A DNA stretch of 64,000 nucleotides from Adiantum capillus-veneris (taxonomy: Eukaryota; Streptophyta; Polypodiopsida; Polypodiales; Pteridaceae): positions 113,630,469 to 113,694,468 of the forward strand of contig CM043951.1 in assembly GCA_014529385.2 (NCBI GenBank). The letters are read 5' to 3'. Under the pieces are notes generated by a model that did no database searches, was not told the origin of the DNA, and worked only from the letters and a program-made list of their open reading frames with translations. Shown piece after piece: positions 1 through 12,200 of this stretch; position 1 is the first letter of the stretch; each line of letters starts with the position of its first letter. The position numbers and the translations under genes are program-made.

Positions 1-403
1 AACCCTAATTGATGGCCTCACAGTCTTGAATACACTAGTGCACCATACGTGTGAGCTATGTATCCCAGAAGAGGTCCAAGTGACAATATTATTCTTCTAA
101 AATTTTCCTTTATCCATCATAGGCACGGCACCATGAGTGATAAAAAGCCCAAACAAGCTAGGAGAATTCCTAAAATTGTGAAACAAAATCCATTGGGATT
201 AAATTCCATCTTGAAACTTATTTTTCCACTTGGCATGCACTCTCGATGCATCTCTTATGCCTCTGCACAAAACCTGCTATTTTTGGCCGAGGACGAGCAC
301 GTTGAACTTTATAGGCAAAACAAGCGTGCCACTTTACTTTGAAACACTTGACGTTTGTATATTCTAAAGAAAACTAGGTATATTTTTATGTGAGAAAACA
401 CGC
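1..403. other. Left edge, no gene recognised
   Basis: This stretch lies outside the first retroelement. Short open frames exist, but none shows a domain or a repeated codon pattern. I see no promoter, tRNA or repeat unit. It may be flanking host DNA or an older, unrecognised repeat. Confidence 0.4.
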
Positions 404-1636
404 TGTTAGCATGCAAACAGTAAGGAGAACGAGAACCTCTATAGCCTTGCACACACCACACTATCCGAAGGAAACACCATAAAGCTGCGGAAAACACCTA
501 TGTCAAACGAACACCTATAAAGTTGGGCAAGAAACATCCCTAACCCGAACCATGATTAAAATTGATGATAACCAAGACCATAAAGATGAAGCTCATGTTG
601 TTTAGACCTCCGTAGAGTATCCATATGCTTGATTATGACAACAGACGAGAGAGTTACAAGCTTTTGAAGTTGGGGTATCTCTCAAAAGCTCCAAAAAAGC
701 TAGTCTCTATAGGCAAAAAGGGTGTGCAAAGAATTGCAGCTATTAAAAAGGGGATTTTTTTGGCTTTTATCACAAAGGATTTTCTCTCTCCTCTTAGCCG
801 ACATGGTTCTCTCCTTGGGCACCTTTTAATTGGTCCAATTTTGGCCTTTTTCAGGTGAGTAATGAGCTGTCAGTGGCTATTTGACAAAGGAATGGGGTGG
901 GGGCAAGTTTTCAGGGACCAAAAAGGTGGCCAAGCACCTGTCTTGGCAGTGGGAACTCACATTGGGATCCCCCTCTCTCCCCCAACACCCATGAGCCCCA
1001 TCAATAAGACAAAAGAGCTCCAATTTCCCCTTTGATACAACCTTAGGGGTTACCCACTCCCCCCCTTAGACCCTCCAATTTCCACTTTCTCCCCCCCATG
1101 TGGGATTATCCATTGCCACTTGGCAACTCTCCCCAATCTTCCCAACTTCCCCAAAAATTCCCAACTTCTCCCAAAGCATGAGAGGACTTCTCGAACAATT
1201 TTCCCCAAGGCATACCTTGCTGCTCCGATCACCGAATGACGCACCGTAACACATGGCTCGAAGCCCATCACCTTGGCTATCTCCAAAAATATAAAACTTC
1301 TGTAGTTCTAATCTTAGACCCCCAAGTTGGCCTAGTTTCCCTTCTCGTATACACCCGCAATCACCTTCTAAGTTGGGACCACCCGCTTCGGATGCTCATA
1401 ACTCACAACTCATGATGTACAAGTCCGATTCACAAGCTATAAAGCACGGCTGAAAATACTTATTAAAAACCATAATTTGGAGTCTCAAACAACCCAAAAC
1501 ATCAGCATTCAAGCTTGACAAAATCACACCTTTGTACATGAATTTTTAGAAGGCCACTTCCAAAACTTGGAGGGCTAGTGGGCAAGCTTTTTGGCATGAA
1601 TCAGTGACTTCATGCCCATCCAAAAAATACTTGACA
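404..1636 (-). repeat. 3' LTR of T1
   Basis: About 1.23 kb matching 7,121-8,359 along its whole length, including the long C-rich tract near 1,060-1,100 and the final stretch near 1,590-1,630. On the minus strand it starts just after a purine tract (about 1,637-1,665 read in reverse) that would be the polypurine primer. Ends are TG...CA. The exact outer end is uncertain by a few bases. Confidence 0.85.
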
Positions 1637-1702
1637 TAGCTTTCCAACCCCCTTTTTCCTGCTTAGTCATTCATGACAAGCAGAAGTCCATAGGGTGAAC
1701 AA

Positions 1703-2788
1703 CTATTGCATTTCACCGCCAGAAACCTCATCCACATTTTTAGATGTCTCCACATTGTCTCCTTTTAGTGATAGCATTTCATCAATCACAATTGTCATCA
1801 AATGTGCCAGATATTTCTTCAATTTATAACCATTGACACGATGCTTATGTTGTGCACCACTCATATCAGCCAACTGATATGTGCCATTGTCAAACTTCTT
1901 GACAATAGTAAAAGGACCTTCCCATTTAATTTGAAACTTCTTTTGAAAGGTATTGTCCAACTTACTATTGTATCGCAACATCAAATCACCCTTTTTAATT
2001 TTCTTTTCCTCTACGCATTCATTGGCTTTTAATTGAGCCTTATTTGATACCTCCTCATAGTAGATCAAAGCTAAAACTCTGTCTAATTGCAAACATTGTA
2101 AATCCAACAACCTTTTCTGCCATGCATTTGTTTTCTCCTCATCTTCCAATGACAACAACTTGAGAGCATGAATTTCCACTTCAATTAGAAATAAATCTTC
2201 CTTGCCATAAACCAAGTGGTAAGGGGAACTCGTTTTGATAGCAGTTCTATAGGCCCATAACGCACAAGGAAACTCTGAATCCCAAGTCTTCCCATGTGTC
2301 TGAGTCATCTTTGTCAAGATCTTTACCAACTCTCCATTGAACGTTTCATTAAGACCATTGCATTGTGGATAATAGGGAGAATTGTACCTATGTTGTATAT
2401 TGAGCATTTTGTATAATAAATCAAACAGCTCTCCTATGAATCCTGGTCCTCTATCCAAAAGTAGTTCTAGTGGCACACCAAATTCGCAACATATGTACTC
2501 ATAAACAAAATTTCCCATCTCCTTACTAGTAATCTGTTTGACAACTTTGGCTTCTGCCCATCATGATAAATAATCCACTGCTGTCAAAATGTAAGCATTT
2601 CTCTTGCTAGTCATAGGTAAGGGTTCAATAGCATCGAGACCCCATTTTTCAAACACATCAAAAGCTAGAACTGTTTGTGGCAATTCGGGCTTTAAAATTC
2701 TCTTTCCCATCTTCTGGCAAGGCAAACACGACTTGCACCAATGATTAACATCCCGTTGAATTCTTGGCCATACATACCCCTCTTGCAA
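1703..2788 (-). pseudogene. T1 integrase remnant
   Basis: The integrase zinc-binding domain ends at about 2,700 with 'HWCKSCLPCQKMGKR'. The catalytic core follows with 'KWGLDAIEPLP', then a strand containing 'GVPLELLLDRGPGF', then 'YYPQCNGLNETFNGE', which carries the last acidic residue region. The C-terminal part reads like 'KGDLMLRYNSKLDNTF' and 'WEGPFTIVKKFDNGTYQL', the usual tail fold of plant Ty3 integrases. It ends just before the polypurine tract and 3' LTR. Fossil. Confidence 0.8.
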
Positions 2789-2792
2789 AATT

Positions 2793-3590
2793 TTATTGTA
2801 ACATGATCTTCATGGCAAAATGGCCTCCACAAGATCCCTCATGATTTTCTTCCAAGATTTTGTAAACTTCCTCTTTCCAAGGCACACGACACAAAACTAA
2901 ATCACCTCCTTTCATGTAAAGCACATCATCAAGCATTTTGTATTTCCTGGATTTCCTTATGAACGCATACTTTTTAGAAGATGGCAAACCTTTAGGTAGA
3001 ACACGTGTCAATAGAAAATCCACTTCCTTTGATAAGATTTCCCTCCCATGATATAAAGGGGCATCTGCCTTTACCACAAACACACAAGTGATCATCTCTT
3101 GGGCACCATCATGAGCTTCTTCATTTTTAGACCTCTCAATATGCTGCAAACTCCATGCTTCAAGCTTTTTGAGCAACGCTTTCACTTTGAAGCATAAATT
3201 CTTTACTTTAGGGTTCTTATTCTTCCATACTCCCAACACTTGCTTCACAAACAACTAAGCATCTCCTTTAATTTGCAACCGTCTAATTCCCAATTGTAAG
3301 CAAATATGCAAACCACCTTCAAGAGCCATATATTCTGCTTCATTGTTACTTTTGGCATCAATTTTCAATACTTGCTTCCTCATAAGCTTTACTTGTGCAT
3401 CATAAATAACAATGCCTCCTGAAGCAACATCATGACTTCTTCGATTAGAACCATCAAAGTATAATAGTGAAGCATTAGGGATGGCAAGAGTCCCGACTTC
3501 CTTCTTTCGTATCACCTCTTCTTTAACCAAAACCGGAGTATCCTTATAAGTGAGAAGATCTGTCGGGGTAGCTCGAGTACTTTCCTCCAC
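2793..3590 (-). pseudogene. T1 archaeal-type second RNase H remnant
   Basis: The phrases 'LLYFDGSNRRS', 'GGIVIYD' and 'SNNEAEYMALEGGL' are the beta-strand and catalytic D/E segments of the archaeal-like RNase H that Tat elements carry in addition to their own. The start of the integrase zinc domain ('GGHFAMK') lies at the far end. The same domain at 29,473-29,857 aligns readily. Fossil. Confidence 0.75.
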
Positions 3591-3631
3591 CAGAAAGGTG
3601 AACTAAAACTCTTGAAGCTCAAAAACCCATT

Positions 3632-5573
3632 TCAACACTGTTTTTGATATATTTGAATTATTGAACAGTTGGGAAAGCAATGAATAACTGGTGAGAAAGG
3701 TGAATGGATTTTGCAGCAAGTAGTGTCTAAATCGTCTGCAAGTATAACCATACTGGTCATCACCAATTCAATTTCAGAAAAATCTCTTTCATGAGGAGTC
3801 TTCACTCTGCTAGCATAATGAACAAGCTTCATATACTGAGATTCCTTTCCCCTTTGCAATAACATAGCTCCAATAGAATCATCTCCCACTAATGGGTTGA
3901 CATAAAACTCCTTTTTCGAGTCATGAGCTTGCATAATAAGTAATGTACTCAAAAACCTCTTTAACTTTGTCAAAAACATCGTCACAATCATGAGACTACT
4001 CCAAGGGATCATTCTTAACAGTTTGCTGCAATGGATACAATAGTTGTGATGCCAAAGGTATGCAGCGAGACAGATATTTAACTTTTTGTATGAAAGTGGC
4101 CAACTGTTTGGTACCTTTTGGAGATGACAACATCAACAAAGCCTCCACCTTCAATCTCATTCTCTAAAATCACATGTCCAAGAAGCTTCACCCGTGGCTG
4201 TGCCAAATGACATTTTTTAGGGTTAAGCTGATCCGCATTCATCATATCTTGCAAAAGTCATTTCAAGCTTTTGAACATGCTCTTTCCTTGAATTGTATAC
4301 ACAAAAATCATCTATGAATCATTTGACAAACTTCCCAAAGAACGGGGTAAGGACCCAATCTACTTTTGTTTCAAAAGCTCCTAGCCCATTTGTCAACCCA
4401 AAAGGAAGGCAACAAAAGCAGAAACAACCCCATGGCATGATAAAGTAGTCTTTTTTTGGTCTTCAAGAGCATGGATAAGCTAAAAGTATCCTGAATACCC
4501 ATCACAGACACTGCATCTTTCAAAACCAACCACTGCATCTAACAATTGATCAATAAAAGACAAAGGGTAAGGATCTTTCTTGGTCACCGTACTTAGTGGT
4601 TTGTAATCAACACAAACTCTCCAACGCTTGTCTTTCTTTGGGGTGACTACTACAGGGCTCACCCATTCAGCATTATCCACTGGCACAATGAACTTTGCAT
4701 CCAAAAGCTTATCCACTTCTTCCTCTAAAGCATTCATCTATTCCTTACCCATCCTTCTTAATTTTTGTCGTATTGGCTTTGCCCCTTCAACTAACTTGAT
4801 CTTCACAGGATCCCCAAAAAAACCCCTTATTTCTTGATATGAGGTAATGACAAGATTTGGAAACCTGTCTAACATTGCTAAGTACTCCTTTCTTTCTCCT
4901 TGTGTCAAATCAGTACTCATCATATTTTGAATCAACTCTTTCTTCACTGGGAGTTCCTGTTTAGGTTGCATCAACTCTTCAAGTTGCTCTAAACGGCTTG
5001 AAGCATTTATATTCCATGATATTTGCAACACTTCACTAATTTCTTTTTGTTCTTCATCCAACAACAAGAATGACACTTCACCCTCATCATTGGAACTCAA
5101 AGTAGTTGCATGCACACCGATTGTGCCCTTGCCCCAATCTTGCACGGCACCAACAGCTCTCAACCAAGGTCATCCCAAAATGAGAGGAAAGGCTCACAAA
5201 CCAGCTGGCATAACATGAAGTTCACCATAACCTTCACGTTAAAGACTTTGACTTCCAAATTCTTGATCATTCCCAAACATTTCACTTTGGCATGGTTTGC
5301 TAGTCGAATCCAAAACCCAGAGCTTCCGTATATAATGAGACCCAGTCTCCCGACACATGACTGTGTGATCACACAAACTTGAGCACCTCCTTGAATGTAG
5401 GATTCTCCCATGCCCGCACCTTTGTGCCAAGCGTTCACCACAAGACAGATGTCGGGTAACTGTGCCACAGACAACACTCTGACTTGTCCATGCTTTACCT
5501 CTTTTTGTGGATTTACTATTGACTTCCATTGCCTTTTAAGGGCACTATATTCATCAACTGTCCAAAAGTACAA
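3632..5573 (-). pseudogene. T1 protease, reverse transcriptase and first RNase H remnant
   Basis: On the minus strand a retropepsin-like segment (about 5,573-5,160; 'GGAQVCVITQS') is followed by reverse transcriptase. The RT shows 'SPVVVTPKKDKRWRVCVDY' near 4,690-4,620 and a DGYSGYF block near 4,500-4,480. Further on, 4,012-3,632 matches the Ty3-type RNase H that follows the RT connection ('IGAMLLQRG' and 'VHYASR'). In a live element these copy RNA into DNA and remove the RNA strand. The whole block is fossil and broken. Confidence 0.78.
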
Positions 5574-5894
5574 TCTACTTTCCTCCCCATCAGGTCTTCC
5601 TTTAAACTGTAAGCTGTTTGGCCTTCTCCCAAAGGCAAATCTACGACTTCACTACGAGGCTTTCTCTTCTCTTGGCTTTCGCATCTTTGCCCTCCTTTTC
5701 CTTCCCTTTATTTCTGCTAGGCCCTGGTGATGCAAAGCCTTCCCTCTCTCTTTTGCCTACTAGAAAAACATTTGTGTCTTTCTTTCAACCCGCATAATAC
5801 CCACATGACTACCCGAGGTTGAGGCTTGATTTTCCTGTCCAGTACCTTGATCTCCCAGTATATCCAATGCATAATCATTAGCCCTGTTAGGGAT

Positions 5895-6871
5895 CTACTG
5901 AGGAAGTGGAAACATATCCCCTCCCATCCTTACTAGTTTTGAAGAATAAGTGCTAATATGACCAAGTTCACCACAATTATAACAAGTGGGGATGAACCTC
6001 CTCTGTGGCTCAAAGCCGCCTTGTCCACGACCAGCATTCGCATTTATTAGGTTGAGCTTCACATGCTTGAGCCATTCCTCTACCACGCCCACGACCACGA
6101 CCACCTCCACCACCAAGGACACTAAGTCGCAATTCTTGCATCATGGTCATCATGCCTTGCATATTTTGTTGTAACTATTCGGTACAGCAGCCCTTTGAAC
6201 AGGTTGACCTCCAGCTTCTGCCTAGTTCTCCTCCTTTTGGCTACCACATTTTGCTCAGGGACTGCTTTCCCGTATTCATTAAGCCTTTGACATTTCCATT
6301 CTTTATCCGTGGCAATGGTGATTGCCTCCTCGAAGGTGACGGGTCTTTTCAGCTCAACTTTGAACTTCAGACTTTCTTTTAGGTTTGCCACAAAACAGTC
6401 CTTCTTTAACATGGATGGAGGGATCTTGTTTCCCAAAGCCCGGGCCCATTTATCCCATAAACGGGTGAACCGCATGACAAAATCATCAACACTTTGATTA
6501 GCCCTCTAAGTGTACCCCAAAATTTCATGCCAAACTTCATCAGGTACTTCAATAGATCGGTGTTGTGCTAGGAAAGCTTGCTTCACACGGTTGTACTCCA
6601 AAACCACCCCTGGATTTTGTGCCTACATCAACTCCTCAAAATTGTGTAACCAAAATTTTGCCTCATCCTGTAAACTATATTGCAGTAGCCGCAACAATAT
6701 AGCTTGGTTTAGTATATTGTGCAGTAAGCAATTGACTTCCAACTTTTCAATAAACGTATGTGCATTTTCATTAGGCAATCCATGAAACTGTGGGAACTCG
6801 TCTGCCATGTTTGATTTCCACAAAAACACTTGCATGTGACGTCCAAAACTCAAGGGATGTCGATGGATCAC
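5895..6871 (-). pseudogene. T1 gag remnant
   Basis: This is the capsid and nucleocapsid part of T1. The N-terminal part, from about 6,871 downwards, has the plant retrotransposon gag signature: a phrase like 'FPQFHGLPNENAHTFIEK' followed by a segment with 'AKFWL'. Nearer the end, at about 5,943-5,984, lies a CCHC-type zinc knuckle beginning CYNCGELGH. A Gly/Val/Arg-rich stretch precedes the knuckle. The block sits directly downstream of the primer-binding site on the minus strand, as expected. It is a broken fossil. Confidence 0.75.
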
Positions 6872-7096
6872 TCCAGTACCTAATCCACCTCACACTGGGT
6901 AATCTGGACCCTAGTGCTCGGCTTCACAAAACCTCATGACCCTCCAAAGGCTGCAATCCAATCATACGACCGCCTCAAGTGTTGTCCACAATTTGTTCAT
7001 ACATAGGCGGTTGTCCATAAGGACCCACATCCCTTTTACATTCATTGCCTGCAGAATAGACATATTTCACAGGAATTGGAGCATAGGAGCACTTGC

Positions 7097-7114
7097 TCCT
7101 CCATGGGGTCACCA
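7097..7114 (-). other. Primer-binding site of T1
   Basis: On the minus strand this reads TGGTGACCCCATGGAGGA, starting with the TGG that pairs with a tRNA 3' CCA. It lies six bases inside the LTR. The site closely resembles the one in the unrelated-looking array at 16,846 and 25,463, so both families probably use the same tRNA primer. I could not assign the tRNA; it is not the initiator-Met form. Confidence 0.65.
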
Positions 7115-7120
7115 AAATGA

Positions 7121-8359
7121 TGTAAGTGTGCAAACAGGATGGAAGACAATAACCTCTATAGCCTTGAACACACCACACCGTCGGAAGGAAACACCATAAA
7201 GCTGTGGAAAACACCTATGTCGAACACCTGCAAAGTTGGGCGAGAAACAGTCCTAACCCAAACCATGATTAAAATTGATAAAAACCAAGCCCATAAATAT
7301 GAAACTCGTGTTGTGTAGACCTTTGTAAAGTATCCATATGCTTGATTCCGACAACAGATGAGAGAGTTACAAGCTTTCGAAGTTGGGGTATCTCTCAAAA
7401 GCTCCAAAAAAGCTAGTCTCTGTAAGATAAAAGGGTGTGCAGAGAATTGCATCTATTAAAAAGGGGATTTCTTTTTCTCTTATCCCAAAGGATTTTCTCT
7501 CTCCTCTTAGTGACATGGTTCTCTCCTTGGGCACCTTTTAATTGGTCCATTTTTGGCCTTTTTTGGGTGAAAATGAGTTGTCGGTGACTATTTGACCAAG
7601 GAATGGGGTGGGGGCAAGTGTGTGGGACCAAAAAGGTGGCAAGGCACCTTTCCACGTAGTGCAAACTCACATTGGGTTCCCCCTCTCTCCCCCAACACCC
7701 ACGAGCCCCATTAGCAAGGCAAGAGAGCTCCAATTTCCCCTTTGATACAACCTTAGGGGTTACCCACTCCCCCCCTTATACACTCCAATTTCCACTTTCT
7801 CCCCCCCATGTGGGATTACTCCATTGCCACTTGGCAACTCTTCCCAAGCTTCCCAACTTCCCCAAAAATTCCCAGCTTCTCCCAAAGCATGAGAGGACTT
7901 CTCGCACAATTTTCCCCAAGGCATACCTTGCTGCTTCAGTCACCGAATGATGCACCGTAACACACGGCTTGAAGCCCATCACCTCAGCTATCTCCAGCAA
8001 TATAAAACTTCAGAATTTCTAATCTTAGACCCCCAAGTTGGCTTAGTTTCCCTTCTTGCATGTGCCCGCGATCACCTTCTAAGTTGAGACCGTCCGTTCG
8101 GATGCTCATAACTCATGATGTACAAGTCCGATTCACAAGCTATAAAGCACGGCTGAAAATACTTATTAAAAACCATATTTTGGAGTCTCGAACAACCCAA
8201 AACATCAACATTCAATCTTTTAAAAATCACACCTTTATACATGAAGTTTTACAAGGCCACTTCCAAAACTTGCAGGGCTATGTACACATATATACATGAG
8301 GCTAGTGGGCAAGCTTTTTGGCATGAATCACTGACTTTATGCCTATCCAAAAAATGCCA
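7121..8359 (-). repeat. 5' LTR of T1
   Basis: The partner of 404-1,636. Its inner edge on the minus strand ends in CA, a few bases before the primer-binding site at 7,097-7,114. The outer end was placed where the match to the other LTR stops, so 8,359 may be off by about 10 bases. Confidence 0.82.
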
Positions 8360-8484
8360 TAGTGCCACGTCTAGGGCCTTGCTGTCTGGACACTATGTAC
8401 ATTATAGCATTTGGTCTGTCATAACAAAAGCAATGAGAGAAGTAGATATTTTAATTTTACATTATATACAACAAAAACGTGCAC

Positions 8485-9455
8485 GCGACATGGTGGTCTT
8501 CATAGTCAGGGATAAGACAAATATATGCACTTATTTGGAATATGAAGTAAAGCATGCAACCTTGTCCAAAACGATCGAGTACAAACTTAGTCAGAACTAG
8601 AAGATGTGCAGAAATGGTGCATAACGTTTATATCTCAATGATGTTATAATGATTTTTTTTGGATAAGATTAGTCACTTCAATGCACGCAAGAATGTGTAT
8701 CACTCCTTAAGCCATCTTTTTAGTGTGACACGATGGTCTGCAGAACCAAAGACAATGAATTTGTATCTAAGCCCTCCTTGCAATGCAACATGGTGGTCAT
8801 CACAGTCAAGGACAAGGCATTTTCTTATTTCAACTCTAGATTAAAGTCACTTGTTCAGAACGGACGACTATAAATTCAATGAGAAATAGAAAACGTGCAC
8901 AATTGGAACATCTATCATATTTGAATACACATATATATGCTTAAAGGGCACAACTTGTTACGCAATCATTTAAGCAGCTGTGTGTATGTAAATATGGTAG
9001 ATGTGATGATAGTAAAACACTCTTATTTATTACTGATTTTTTAATGTGTTATATTGAACAAGTGATCAATTACTTTGCTACAGATAAGTATATCAATTTT
9101 TACACCATCTCTACATTGTGACATGGTGGTCTACACAGCTAGAGATAGAGTGATCATTGAACACTAAACGCTCTATATGGTACAACATGATGGTCTGCAC
9201 AGCTAGAGATGAGGAATTTAACACTCTTTATACTCTCCCTATAGTGTGACATGATGGTTTGCACAATCAGGCACAAAGTATGTGATTTTCTAACCCCCCT
9301 ATAGTGTGACATGGAGGTCTACACAATCAAGAAAAGATACCTAAGATAAACCATCCCTGCAGTGTGATTCTTTGGTCTACATAGTCAAGATAGGGTACTA
9401 ACCTGCAAACTAACCCCAAAGTGTGAGACTATGCTCTACAACAATAAGGTCAACA
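8485..9455. repeat. Degenerate ~60-bp tandem repeat
   Basis: A phrase close to GTGTGACATGGTGGTCTACA, followed by CAGTCAAGGA or a variant, recurs at about 8,485, 8,725, 8,780, 9,113, 9,178, 9,242, 9,302, 9,360 and 9,419. From 9,113 on the spacing is regular (65, 64, 60, 58, 59 bases); earlier copies are separated by about 240 and 330 bases, as if units had decayed or been displaced. No reading frame runs through it. It may be a decayed minisatellite or satellite. Confidence 0.6.
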
Positions 9456-10790
9456 AAAAATAGAAACTTAATTATAAATAATAAACAATTAGAAAAAGTT
9501 TAATTATCCCCTCAAGTAGCTACACAATGCTCTTCAAGGGCTTGTGTTTAGTCAAAAAATGGGGGATTCTGATAGTTTGTTTGAATATAGTTTTTAATAT
9601 AAAAAGGAGTTCAAAATATAGCTCGATCAAAATATCTTTTGATCAAACTATATTTCATACAAATTAAGGTCTATAATACGTATATACAATGTTTAATTGT
9701 GTTATATGTACAAAAATGATTACACATGTGTATAAATGCATCTTAGACTTTCCTTAAAAGTAACTTGCCAACATGTTGCATCAACAGAGATTAGGTCCTT
9801 GACTTGTTGTCACTCCTCATCTAGTAGCCAGTCCCACCATAAATAATGATCGAGGTTGAGAAACTTTCATAAGCATGAAGGGACTACACCTAGTCATAAC
9901 ATGCTTTGCATCATGATAAGCAAACTCCAAACTATCGGAGGCAATCTTAATGTACGCTCTTAGTATATCCTCTAACACTAGATTAACACTTACAAGCTAC
10001 CCATCTGTCTCTAGATGATTGAAAATACTAAGATTGAGTTGTATTCCCCAACCATTTATAGACAGGCTTTTAAAATGATTGATAAACATGAGTTAGCTAT
10101 TACTCACAAAATTGTGGGGTAATTCATATATTCTACACAAATTGTGAATGACCAATTTGGTTAAAGAGTGGATTTGATTGGAATAAAATTACAAAGTTTA
10201 GGCAATCTATCTACAAGCACCCATATTGAGCCATCATCTTGTATGGTGGTTGGTAGAATTTGTATGCCACTCCAAATATGCCTTTGCTAAACACTAGGGC
10301 CTATAACACCTAGTGTGCATGCATTTAGCAAAAACATATATGAGCCTGCATTTCCATGACTGATGATGTTTAATTGCCAATGCTTATGGTGGATGTTATG
10401 CTCATAGCATACATGGAAAATTAGGGAAGAAATTGTGTGAATAGCTCTACTGAAGGGAAAATAAATACTTCCCAATTACTTGATAGCCTTGCTAAAACAT
10501 TTGAATCATAATAGAATGTGAAAATGAAACACACCTAGGTATAAACAATGAAAACTTTTCATAGCAAAACTTAGCCTTGCTATATGCGTAATAGGTATGT
10601 AAAATTCTAGCCTAAAAATACTTGAAACATCCATCCGTTAATGCTATTTAATAGGACTTGTAACATTAACAAGGCTTACTAGGTATCTAACAATTTCTCA
10701 CCACTAAAATTGTTCTTGATACTATGTGTTTAAAGTGGTCTAATAAATGGATTTGACTAGCACATAGGGACTCTATCGCCGATTGGTTCC
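9456..10790. other. AT-rich stretch, no gene recognised
   Basis: I see no coding signature here. At about 9,558-9,572 a purine-rich run (AAAAAATGGGGGATT) is followed by a TGATAG start, which resembles a copia polypurine tract and LTR edge, but no matching second LTR was found. A small perfect 8-base-arm hairpin lies at 10,291-10,316. Confidence 0.35.
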
Positions 10791-10824
10791 TCTTTTAGTA
10801 GCCCCCTTCACCATAGTTACATAG

Positions 10825-11130
10825 TTAGCTATGGCAAGAAACTTTTCATGCAATAAGTTAAAGGATTTCTGTACTATTAACAGGGGAGGTTGCATCTCCA
10901 CTAAGTTAAAGGACTTATGTAGCAAACATGGTAGTTTACTATTCCATACATACCTATTTAGAATAGAGTTGCTAAGCACATTAATATTCACAAGATGGTC
11001 ACTTCCATGCTATCTATGGAAAATTTATCTCAAGAGTTTTGGGGAGAGGGTGTTATGACAGCGGTACATATAATCAATAGGTCATCTAGTACATCATTGA
11101 GCTACAAGATTCCATAGGAAATGTGGGCAT
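10825..11130 (+). pseudogene. Copia integrase fragment
   Basis: Translated on the plus strand this shows 'NRGGCISTKLKDLCSKHG', which matches the copia integrase core around the second catalytic aspartate. It is followed near 11,030-11,125 by a segment like 'FWGEGVMTAVHIINRSS', typical of the next part of copia integrases. No protease or reverse transcriptase follows on this strand. A fossil scrap, now abutting an opposite-strand copia relic. Confidence 0.65.
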
Positions 11131-11289
11131 ACAAGAAGTGTGAGTGTGAGAGGGAGCACGTGCGTGCAAGTGCAAGTGTGGTGCAGTATAACAGAACACA
11201 AAGGTTTGGCGGAGCTTTCAATGAGAACATAACTCACCACTTCATTCTTTCCATAAAGCGCAATAATTGATGTACCACTACCTTGAGCC

Positions 11290-12200
11290 TTACCTTAGTC
11301 CATACAAATATTTCTTTAGTATACACATCAGTTCTACCTTGCTTGGATTCTCAAGCTTTATCTCAAAACCTTTTGGCTGCATCATGTAGACATCTTCTTT
11401 GACATCCATGTGAAGAAACATTGCCTTCACATCCATATGGACCAATTGAAAGTTCTCTATGGATACTAGACCAAGCACAAGACGCAATGTAGTCATATTG
11501 ACCACTAGAGAAACAGTCTTATCAAAATCTACACTTTTCTTCTGCTTGAATCCTTTAGCAACCAATCTAGCCTTGTACTTAGGCTTTGGATCTTCTATCA
11601 TGTACTTCTTCTTGTACACCCATTTGCAATGCAATGTTTTGTTTCCCGCTGGTAGCTCTGTCAATTCCCAAGTATCATTGGCTAAGATTGAGATATATTC
11701 AGATTGCATAACTTGCTCCCACTTCATGCTTTCTTCCATCTGAATAGGTTCTTTATAACAAGTGACTCACCGCAGTCCGTGACTAACGAATAGTCCAAGC
11801 CTAGTTGAAAATGCTCAAGTGCACAAGATACACGAGTAGATTTTCTAAGTGCCTCACTATTGGATTCTTCTCTCTCTAGAGCAACATTTGTTTGTGTACT
11901 AGTGTAAGGTGCATCACTAGCACGTCCAGGATTCTACGTAGCTGGTGGTGAGGCAACATCCTCAAACTTTACTTTGCAAAATTCAATCTCTTTCACTAGT
12001 TGTCTATGCATCTTAGACTCGTTGAATATCACATGTGAGTTGTGTATAACCTTCTTAGATTTTGGGTGCCAAAGACAATATCCTATCTCTCTGTCCACAC
12101 CATATCGATGCACTTGTGTGATTTGGGATCTAGCTTTTGCCTAAGCTCTTTGGCACATGTGAGACAACAGTTTGAAACATTACTATCTAGCACCAACAAA
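11290..12200 (-). pseudogene. Copia reverse transcriptase fragment with hinge
   Basis: On the minus strand, 12,200-11,950 resembles the end of copia integrase ('LWHPKSKKVIHNSHVIFNES' style). It is followed at 11,739-11,290 by the N-terminal part of the copia reverse transcriptase: 'CKWVYKKKY', 'KARLVAKGFKQKK', 'VNMTTLRLVLGLV' and 'VHMDVKAMFLHMDV'. The palm motif with YVDD is not present in what remains. The same family recurs at 53,020-53,480. Fossil. Confidence 0.7.

Larger units (their letters stand above)
404..8359 (-). mobile_element. Ty3/gypsy element, Tat-like, old and broken (T1)
   Basis: A complete LTR-internal-LTR structure read on the minus strand. The repeat at 404-1,636 recurs at 7,121-8,359 in the same direction, and both start with TG and end with CA on either reading. 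Between them, in minus-strand order, are a primer-binding site, gag with a zinc knuckle, protease, reverse transcriptase, a first RNase H, a second archaeal-type RNase H, and integrase. A second RNase H before the integrase marks the plant Tat group within Ty3/gypsy. The coding block is a fossil with about ten breaks. In the LTR stretch I compared by eye, roughly 7% of positions differ, so the insertion is clearly older than the array at 14,128-34,082. I found no convincing target-site duplication. Confidence 0.88.

Noticed and set aside
1-8. AACCCTAA at the left edge as a telomeric repeat
   Set aside because: Only one unit-like word is present, with no tandem array.
399-8365. Target-site duplication around T1
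   Set aside because: CACGC before the left LTR and nearby CACGT after the right LTR are not adjacent to the LTR ends and do not match fully.
8485-9455. Repeat array as a CRISPR
   Set aside because: Units are highly diverged, spacers are not of constant length, there are no cas genes, and the context is eukaryotic.
9558-9600. Copia 3' LTR starting at 9,573
   Set aside because: Only a tract-like word supports it. No second LTR, RNase H or primer site is in range, so it was not called as an element.
10291-10316. ACACTAGG...CCTAGTGT palindrome as a small CACTA-type element
   Set aside because: The arms are only 8 bases and the whole structure 26 bases, so there is no room for an element. It is just a small hairpin.
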